Shown in pieces: positions 6,582 through 10,296 of a stretch of 10,296 nt of DNA. Under the pieces are notes generated by a model. It saw nothing but the letters and a program-made list of their open reading frames with translations. It had not been told where the DNA came from and searched no databases. Source of the DNA: JBMTVN01 sp046047235 (GTDB lineage: Bacteria; Verrucomicrobiota; Verrucomicrobiia; Limisphaerales; JAHDYP01); contig JBJOII010000144.1 of assembly GCA_046047235.1 (NCBI GenBank), positions 1-10,296 of the forward strand, read 5' to 3'. A program made the translations under genes and the position numbers. The first letter of the stretch is position 1; the number at the start of each line of letters is the position of its first letter.

Positions 6582-7138
6582 CCTGTGGGGCCGCGGCGTT
6601 GGTCGAGTTTCAGGCCGGGGTGATCGTGTTTTCGGCCGTGGACGAAGACGGCTACCCATTCAGCGAGGCGCTGGCCGAGGAGGCGGCAGTTTTCGCGGGA
6701 GTCTTCGTCGCGGGGTTCACGGGCGGTGATGGCGCCATAGTGGGGGGTGCTGAGTTTGCCGCCGTAGTCGGTGACGCCGAACACGAGGAATCCGAAGTTG
6801 ATCAGGATATTGAGGATGGACTGGCAGGTCATTTCGGTGCCGCCTCCCCACCCTCCGGAGGAGCTGAAGGCGCAGCCGATTTTGCCGTCGACCTTCATCC
6901 AGTGTTCGAGCATGGGTTCGTCCCAGAAGCGTTTCATTTTCCAGGAGAGGAGCCCCATATTGGTGGGGCTGCCGACGGCGATACCTTCGCACCAGTGGAC
7001 GTCATCGGGTTTGGCGTCCTCGACATTGAGGAGGCGGACTTCGGTTTCGGCGATGCGTTTGGCGCCTTCGGCGACGAGTTCGGCCATTTTGGCGGTATTA
7101 CCGGAGTGGGAGTCAAAGAGGACGAGGATACGGTTCAT
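6578..7138 (-). CDS. Flavodoxin-like / NAD(P)H-quinone-oxidoreductase-type flavoprotein (WrbA-like)
   Basis: The 186-aa protein has the flavodoxin fold. The FMN phosphate loop is LFDSHSGNTAKMAELVAEGA (residues 7-26), VGSPTNMGLLSWKMKRFWD (55-73) is the second flavin-contacting loop, and AFSSSGGWGGGTEMT (90-104) is the third, followed by YGGKLSTPHYGA and a final amphipathic helix RLLGQRLAEWVAVF. These features are shared with WrbA and related FMN proteins that transfer two electrons to quinones or act as electron carriers; the exact partner is unknown. The last 18 residues (HGRKHDHPGLKLDQRRGPTG region) are a charged tail. It lies 14 nt behind the response regulator, probably the last gene of the thrS unit. 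An 8-C run lies in that gap and there is no Shine-Dalgarno sequence. Its TAA stop overlaps the bioD stop by 4 nt. Confidence 0.85.
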   Translation of the reverse strand: MNRILVLFDSHSGNTAKMAELVAEGAKRIAETEVRLLNVEDAKPDDVHWCEGIAVGSPTNMGLLSWKMKRFWDEPMLEHWMKVDGKIGCAFSSSGGWGGGTEMTCQSILNILINFGFLVFGVTDYGGKLSTPHYGAITAREPRDEDSRENCRLLGQRLAEWVAVFVHGRKHDHPGLKLDQRRGPTG

Positions 7139-7152
7139 GGTGATGGGGGGGG

Positions 7153-7593
7153 TTAGATATCGTCAAGGATGATGCGGATGGCCTTGATGAGTTCGTCGGG
7201 TTTGAAGGGTTTGGTGAGGTAGGCGCTGGCTCCGAGGCTCATGGCGGTTTGTCGGCTTTGGGCGTCCTGGCGTGCGGTGAGGATGATGATGGGGATACGG
7301 GTGTCTTCGGTGGTGAGGCGGCCGAGCCAGCGCATGACCTCGAAGCCATCGAAGGCTCCGCCGGCGAAGGGGTAGGTGGCGGGGAGTCCGAGGTCTAGCA
7401 CGATGAGGTCGGGGTGGGTGCTTCTGGCTTTGGAGACGCCTTCTGAGCCATCGTAGGCGTGGAGGACTTCGTAACCGGAGTCACGGAGGAGGTCCCGCAG
7501 GGCACGTTGGATGACGCGGTCATCCTCCACCAGGAGCAGCTTTTTTTTGGTGGGTTGGTTAATGGCGGGGGGCGGGACGGGGTCTGGAGTCAT
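7153..7593 (-). CDS. Stand-alone response-regulator receiver domain with a loop insertion
   Basis: The 146-aa protein is a single CheY-like receiver domain with no output domain. Acidic pocket E23-D24-D25, phosphoacceptor D67 (LIVLDLGLP), T106 (ILTAR) and K128 (YLTKPF) are all present, so it should accept phosphate from a histidine kinase. Between the beta3 aspartate and the usual 'DGF' there are about 9 extra residues (ATYPFAGGA, 72-80), enlarging the loop next to the phosphorylation site. The first 15 residues are Pro-rich and disordered. It may act through protein contacts like CheY or Spo0F; no kinase is in the window. It follows thrS by 62 nt, across a strong hairpin, and precedes the flavodoxin-like gene by 14 nt. 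The purine-rich AGGAAGGA is 14 nt from the ATG, too far for normal use, and is partly in the hairpin. Confidence 0.9.
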   Translation of the reverse strand: MTPDPVPPPAINQPTKKKLLLVEDDRVIQRALRDLLRDSGYEVLHAYDGSEGVSKARSTHPDLIVLDLGLPATYPFAGGAFDGFEVMRWLGRLTTEDTRIPIIILTARQDAQSRQTAMSLGASAYLTKPFKPDELIKAIRIILDDI

Positions 7594-7605
7594 AGCTCTG
7601 AGGGT

Positions 7606-7641
7606 AATCCTTCCTACAATGCATGTAGGACAACAAGGATT
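7606..7641. promoter_or_regulatory. Two-step hairpin between thrS and the response regulator
   Basis: An inner perfect 7-bp stem, TCCTACA (7612-7618) and TGTAGGA (7624-7630) around a 5-nt ATGCA loop, is stacked inside an outer stem, AATCCT(T) (7606-7612) and AAGGATT (7635-7641). In the - direction there is no T run, so it is not a standard terminator for thrS; it could be a processing or mRNA-stability site, or could hide the only SD-like purine run before the response regulator. Confidence 0.5.
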
Positions 7642-7655
7642 TTCCCCGTGGCTGA

Positions 7656-9635
7656 CTAGGCTTTACGTTCGCGGATGGTCTCGAGGATTCCGGCGATGGC
7701 TTCGTTGCGGGGTTTGACGCCGCGGTTGCCCTGTCCGTGGAGGCGGAGGGCGACGTTGCCGGCGTCTTTTTCACGTCCGCCGATGACGAGCATGGTATGC
7801 ACCTTGGCTTGTTCGGCGCGCTGGATTTTGCCGTTAATTTTGTCGGTACCGAAGTCGCTTTCCACGCGGACCCTGGCGGTGCGGAGTTCCTTGACGATGG
7901 AGTGGGCGTAATCGACGAGGGATTCTTCATCACCGATGGTGAGGACGCGGACTTGTTCCGGGGCGAGCCAGAGGGGGAAGTTGCCGGCGTAATGTTCGAT
8001 GAGGAAGCCGATGAAGCGTTCGTGGGTTCCGAGGGGTGCCCGGTGGATGCAGAGGGGGGTTTTGTCGGTATTATCGCGGTCGCGGTAGGTGAGGCCGAAG
8101 CGTTTAGGGACGGCGAAGTCGACCTGGTTGGTGGCGAGGGTAAATTCGCGGCCGATGGCGCTCCAGACTTGGACATCGATTTTAGGGCCGTAGAAGGCGG
8201 CTTCGTTGGGGACTTCGATGTAATTGATGCCGCTATTTTTGAGGACATCCCGGACCATGTTTTCGGTTTGGATCCAGAGTTCGGGTTCATCGACGAATTT
8301 CTGGCCGAGGCGTGAGGGGTCATGGGTGCTGAAGCGCATGACGTATTTATCGAGGCCGAAGACCTTGAAGTATTTGAGGTACATCTCATTGACTGCGTGG
8401 AATTCCTCGGCGAACTGGTCGGCGGTGCAATAGATATGGGCGTCGTTCATGTTGAGGGATCTGACGCGCATGAGGCCGAAGAGTTCGCCTGATTGTTCGT
8501 AGCGGTAGCAGCAGCCATATTCGGCGAGGCGGAGCGGGAGGTCACGGTAGCTGCGGGGTTCGGCGGCGAAGATGCGGTGGTGGTGGGGACAGTTCATGGC
8601 CTTGAGGAAGTAGCGTTGGCCGAGGCTGTCTTGTTCGAGGCTGATTTCGAGGGATTCCTTTTCGAGTGCTTTGAGCTGGTCATCATCGGAGCTGAGCCCT
8701 TTGGCTTTGAGGCCGAGGATGGCATCGACGATTTCGAATTTTCGGGCGGAGAGGGCTTCGTGGCGTTTGCGTTGGTCTTCTTCGAGGAGGACCATGGGGG
8801 GGAACATGGATTCGGCGTAATAGGGGAGGTGGCCGGATGTTTTGTACATGCGTTCCCGGGCGAGGTGGGGGGTGCGCACGCGGTGGTAGCCGGCGTCAAA
8901 CTCGGTTTCCTTGGCGAGTTGTTCGAGTTCTTCAACGAGGACCGTGCCTTTGGGGAGCCAGAGGGGCATGCCGGGGCCGACGTAGTCGGGGTCGACGGCG
9001 AAGAGGCCCATTTCGGTGCCGATTTTTCTGTGGTCGCGTCGTTTAGCTTCCTCGAGCATATCGAGGTAGGCTTGGAGCTCGGTTTTATTTTTGAACGCGG
9101 TGCCGTAGATACGTTGGAGTTGGGGGTTATTTTCGTCTCCTTTGTAGTAGGCGCTGGCGACGGACATCAGCTTATAGGCGCCGATGTTACCGGTTCGCAT
9201 GACGTGTGGGCCGGCGCAGAGGTCGATGAAGTCCCCGTTTTGGAAGTAGCTGATGGGTTCGCCTTCGGGGATGGCTTTGAGGAGGTCGAGTTTATATTTG
9301 CTGGGGGTATTCCGTTCTGAGATGGCGCCGAGTCTTCCGGACTGGGCGTCGCGGATGGCTTGTTCGCGGTCGACGGTGATTTTTTCGAAGACCTGGTTGG
9401 CTTTGATGATTTTTTTCATCTCGGCCTCGATGGCGGTGAAGTCATCGGGGGAGATGCGGTGGTTGAGTTCGACGTCGTAGTAGAAGCCATTTTCGACGGG
9501 TGGTCCGTAGGCGAACTGGGCATCGGGCCAGAGGGTGGAGATGGCGGTGGCCATGACGTGGGCGCAGGAGTGGCGGAGCCGCTCCAGGTCGCTCATGCGG
9601 TTCCGGTCGTCGAGGGATTTACGATCTTCAGCCAT
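7656..9635 (-). CDS. thrS: Threonyl-tRNA synthetase, lacking the N-terminal TGS domain
   Basis: ThrRS (class II) charges tRNA-Thr in the cytoplasm and hydrolyses mischarged Ser-tRNA. The 659-aa product has the editing site HSCAH (H22, H26) and DLCAGPH (C140, H144), equivalent to E. coli H73/H77 and C182/H186. In the catalytic domain the zinc ligands are C349 in MNCP, H400 in NDAHIYC and H531 in CIHRAPLG (E. coli C334, H385, H511). Motif 2 reads YRYEQSGELFGLMRVRS. The anticodon domain runs from about residue 555 (QVRVLTIGDE ... HTMLVIGGREKDAG). Two oddities: the TGS domain (about 60 residues in E. coli) is absent, and the frame upstream of ATG 9635 does not encode it. A charged, helix-prone insertion of about 57 residues (about 280-340) precedes MNCP. 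M14 is an alternative start. The leader carries a probable Thr attenuator (see 9688-9787). Confidence 0.96.
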   Translation of the reverse strand: MAEDRKSLDDRNRMSDLERLRHSCAHVMATAISTLWPDAQFAYGPPVENGFYYDVELNHRISPDDFTAIEAEMKKIIKANQVFEKITVDREQAIRDAQSGRLGAISERNTPSKYKLDLLKAIPEGEPISYFQNGDFIDLCAGPHVMRTGNIGAYKLMSVASAYYKGDENNPQLQRIYGTAFKNKTELQAYLDMLEEAKRRDHRKIGTEMGLFAVDPDYVGPGMPLWLPKGTVLVEELEQLAKETEFDAGYHRVRTPHLARERMYKTSGHLPYYAESMFPPMVLLEEDQRKRHEALSARKFEIVDAILGLKAKGLSSDDDQLKALEKESLEISLEQDSLGQRYFLKAMNCPHHHRIFAAEPRSYRDLPLRLAEYGCCYRYEQSGELFGLMRVRSLNMNDAHIYCTADQFAEEFHAVNEMYLKYFKVFGLDKYVMRFSTHDPSRLGQKFVDEPELWIQTENMVRDVLKNSGINYIEVPNEAAFYGPKIDVQVWSAIGREFTLATNQVDFAVPKRFGLTYRDRDNTDKTPLCIHRAPLGTHERFIGFLIEHYAGNFPLWLAPEQVRVLTIGDEESLVDYAHSIVKELRTARVRVESDFGTDKINGKIQRAEQAKVHTMLVIGGREKDAGNVALRLHGQGNRGVKPRNEAIAGILETIRERKA

Positions 9636-9687
9636 AGTTAAACTTGTTGCTGCTCGGGGTTGTCTGGCGGTGCGGTCATCTGGTCCG

Positions 9688-9719
9688 AAAAAAAGAGCCT
9701 CAAACGAGGGGTCTGAGGC
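9688..9719 (-). terminator. Intrinsic terminator in the thrS leader (attenuator stem 3:4)
   Basis: Read on the - strand, GCCTCA (9719-9714) and TGAGGC (9702-9697) form a 6-bp stem with an 11-nt loop, followed by CT-type spacing and seven consecutive T (9694-9688). The T run ends 52 nt before the thrS ATG. Those 52 nt are mostly GC-rich and show no -10/-35 pair with room to start before the ATG, so thrS transcription probably has to pass this signal, making it a conditional terminator rather than the end of an upstream gene. Confidence 0.65.
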
Positions 9720-9723
9720 GCTG

Positions 9724-9746
9724 GCGTTCGCTGGGGAAGCGAACGC
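9724..9746 (-). promoter_or_regulatory. Leader hairpin 1:2 of the thrS attenuator
   Basis: A perfect 9-bp stem, GCGTTCGCT (9746-9738) with AGCGAACGC (9732-9724) and loop TCCCC. It begins at the last base of the leader-peptide stop codon. Its 3' arm includes CGAACG (9730-9725), which can also pair with CGTTTG (9706-9701, one G-U). That alternative overlaps the 3' arm of the terminator, so the two cannot form together; this is the expected antiterminator geometry. Confidence 0.6.
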
Positions 9747-9787
9747 TAGAGAGTCGTTGTCCAGGCGTGCCCGAGTCGATTTTGCAC
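9746..9787 (-). CDS. Putative thrS leader peptide MQNRLGHAWTTTL
   Basis: GTG 9787 opens 13 codons reading MQNRLGHAWTTTL, stop TAG at 9748-9746. Three consecutive threonine codons (ACA ACG ACT, 9760-9752) lie one codon before the stop, and the stop touches the first leader hairpin. This is what a leader peptide for a threonyl-tRNA synthetase attenuator should look like. A ribosome stalled on the Thr codons would cover the 5' arm of hairpin 9746-9738 and free its 3' arm for antitermination. There is no Shine-Dalgarno sequence. A TTG at 9820 (TTG CCA, in frame) is an alternative start. With the predicted promoter the mRNA would begin within a few bases of the GTG, i.e. leaderless initiation. The open frame continues upstream to 10006 but that part shows no protein character. 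Confidence 0.55.
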   Translation of the reverse strand: MQNRLGHAWTTTL

Positions 9788-9794
9788 GAGGGGG

Positions 9795-9823
9795 AAGGTA
9801 AGGGTGTGGGGTTGGGCTGGCAA
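9795..9823 (-). promoter_or_regulatory. Candidate promoter for the thrS leader transcript
   Basis: On the - strand TTGCCA (9823-9818, 5 of 6 to the sigma70 -35 consensus) is 17 nt from TACCTT (9800-9795, 3 of 6 to the -10). A start 6-8 nt downstream would be at about 9787-9789, at the GTG of the putative leader peptide. Sigma-factor preferences of this organism are unknown, so this is only a candidate. Confidence 0.35.
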
Positions 9824-10163
9824 ACTGAAAACCCGGTGTATTGGGTATGGAAGTGGGCTTGAGTGGCTTGGATTGAGACAGGGGCAGGGGGTGGCGGCGG
9901 GTTTCTGGCGGCTGGCATCGCTGATGCTTAGGTGGAGGGGCAGCCTAATGGCGGGCTGGATTGATGCGATATGTGGACGACCCAAAAACCAATGGTGGCA
10001 CTGCATCGGTTACGATTTGCGGTGGACATGAATGGAGTGATCATGCCGATGTTACGGTGTGGCAGGCCGGCGTGGGTGAGGCAGGAACTGGCGTTGAAGC
10101 CATTGCGGCCGAGGCTGAAGTTAGCGGGTAAGGAGCAGTGACTTGGCTTGGGGGTGTTGGGGG
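9824..10163. other. 340-bp intergenic stretch without a convincing gene
   Basis: No RNA gene or convincing protein gene was recognised. A + strand ORF of 56 codons (9971-10141, ATG start, in-frame ATGs at 9992, 10028, 10043 and 10049) ends in a basic stretch KPLRPRLKLAGKEQ; from about 10040 its third codon positions are mostly G. GGAG at 10034-10037 would be a fair ribosome site for ATG 10043. The same columns would be C-rich third positions for a - strand frame without a start codon, so the pattern could equally be a remnant of a - strand gene. An imperfect hairpin pairs CATCGG (10004-10009) with CCGATG (10046-10051) around CATGA/TCATG (10027-10031, 10041-10045). Confidence 0.3.
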
Positions 10164-10296
10164 TTAGGTGCCGGCGATACGGCGGTGCAGGGTTAGGGTG
10201 AGGAGGAAGAGGGCGAGGAAGACGAGCTGGAGGTCGGCGGTGATGAGTACTGCGACTGACAGGAAGTCGATGATGACGATGCCGGCGAGGAGGCTA
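10164..10296 (-). CDS. C-terminal end of a polytopic membrane protein, possibly UbiA-family prenyltransferase
   Basis: The last 43 residues of a - strand gene enter from the right edge (first full codon 10295-10293, TAA at 10166-10164). It is almost entirely hydrophobic: SLLAGIVIIDFLSVAVLI, then LQLVFLALFLLTLTL, ending HRRIAGT. Two closing transmembrane helices separated by a short acidic turn (TAD) and a basic tail with 'GT' at the end resemble the C-terminus of UbiA-type aromatic prenyltransferases, but the diagnostic Asp-rich motifs would lie outside the window. Codons end overwhelmingly in C, as in the other - strand genes, so it is surely coding. The family name is only a guess. Confidence 0.6.
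   Translation of the reverse strand, partial: SLLAGIVIIDFLSVAVLITADLQLVFLALFLLTLTLHRRIAGT

Noticed and set aside
6566..7156. 196-codon + strand ORF opposite the flavodoxin-like gene
   Set aside because: Shadow ORF rich in Gly, Ala and acidic residues; the - strand frame carries the FMN loops.
8493..9320. 275-codon + strand ORF antisense to thrS
   Set aside because: It is a low-complexity Phe/Glu/Gly/Val shadow of thrS created by the strand skew; thrS on the other strand has full family motifs.
9994..10004. T-box-like string GGTGGCACTGC upstream of thrS
   Set aside because: It is on the + strand, opposite to thrS transcription, and no specifier-loop structure is seen.
9746..10006. 86-codon - strand ORF that ends in the Thr-Thr-Thr motif
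   Set aside because: Its first 73 residues look random (His/Pro/Ser-rich) and would span the candidate promoter; only the last 13 codons are kept as a leader peptide.
9804..10031. 75-codon + strand ORF in the intergenic region
   Set aside because: GTG start without SD and Trp/Gly-rich composition typical of random G-rich DNA.
1..10296. CRISPR arrays, insertion sequences, prophage or tRNA genes
   Set aside because: No short regularly spaced repeats, transposase or integrase motifs, or tRNA-like folds were seen; the only long repeat is the 690-bp domain duplication.

Overview
The window looks like chromosomal DNA from a Verrucomicrobiota bacterium (inference, no search was run). The evidence is a large exported protein with tandem family 9-like carbohydrate-binding domains and the 'LQ-STDL-NWTD ... 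YYRL' C-terminal module common in that phylum, an ASPIC/UnbV protein with FG-GAP repeats beside a SUMF1-domain lipoprotein, and a general lack of Shine-Dalgarno sequences. The + strand is strongly G-rich almost throughout, whichever strand is coding, so + genes end codons in G and - genes end them in C.

Layout. (1) 1-1830, + strand: the 3' part of an FG-GAP/ASPIC-UnbV gene overlaps by 20 nt a lipoprotein gene of the formylglycine-generating-enzyme fold family. (2) 1969-4602, + strand: an 877-residue secreted protein with an indel-free 690-bp tandem domain duplication, closed by a strong terminator at 4639-4667. (3) 4694-5749, - strand: a compact, translationally coupled cluster of a 21-residue membrane peptide missed by size cut-offs, a 121-residue membrane protein with a TTG start, and a class I SAM methyltransferase. 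(4) 5877-6581, + strand: bioD (dethiobiotin synthetase), divergent from that cluster and overlapping the next - strand gene tail to tail by 4 nt. (5) 9635-6578, - strand: thrS (threonyl-tRNA synthetase), a single-domain response regulator and a flavodoxin-like protein, probably one transcription unit. (6) 9636-10163: the thrS leader and an otherwise mostly empty intergenic stretch. (7) 10164-10296, - strand: the C-terminal end of a polytopic membrane protein, perhaps a UbiA-family prenyltransferase.

The most interesting element is the thrS leader. Reading toward thrS there is a promoter-like pair, a 13-codon ORF (MQNRLGHAWTTTL) with three consecutive threonine codons just before its stop, a perfect 9-bp hairpin starting at that stop codon, and a hairpin with seven T residues that looks like an intrinsic terminator, 52 nt before the thrS start codon. 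A possible antiterminator pairing excludes the terminator. This is the architecture of classical leader-peptide transcription attenuation, here apparently sensing charged tRNA-Thr to control thrS and perhaps the two genes behind it.
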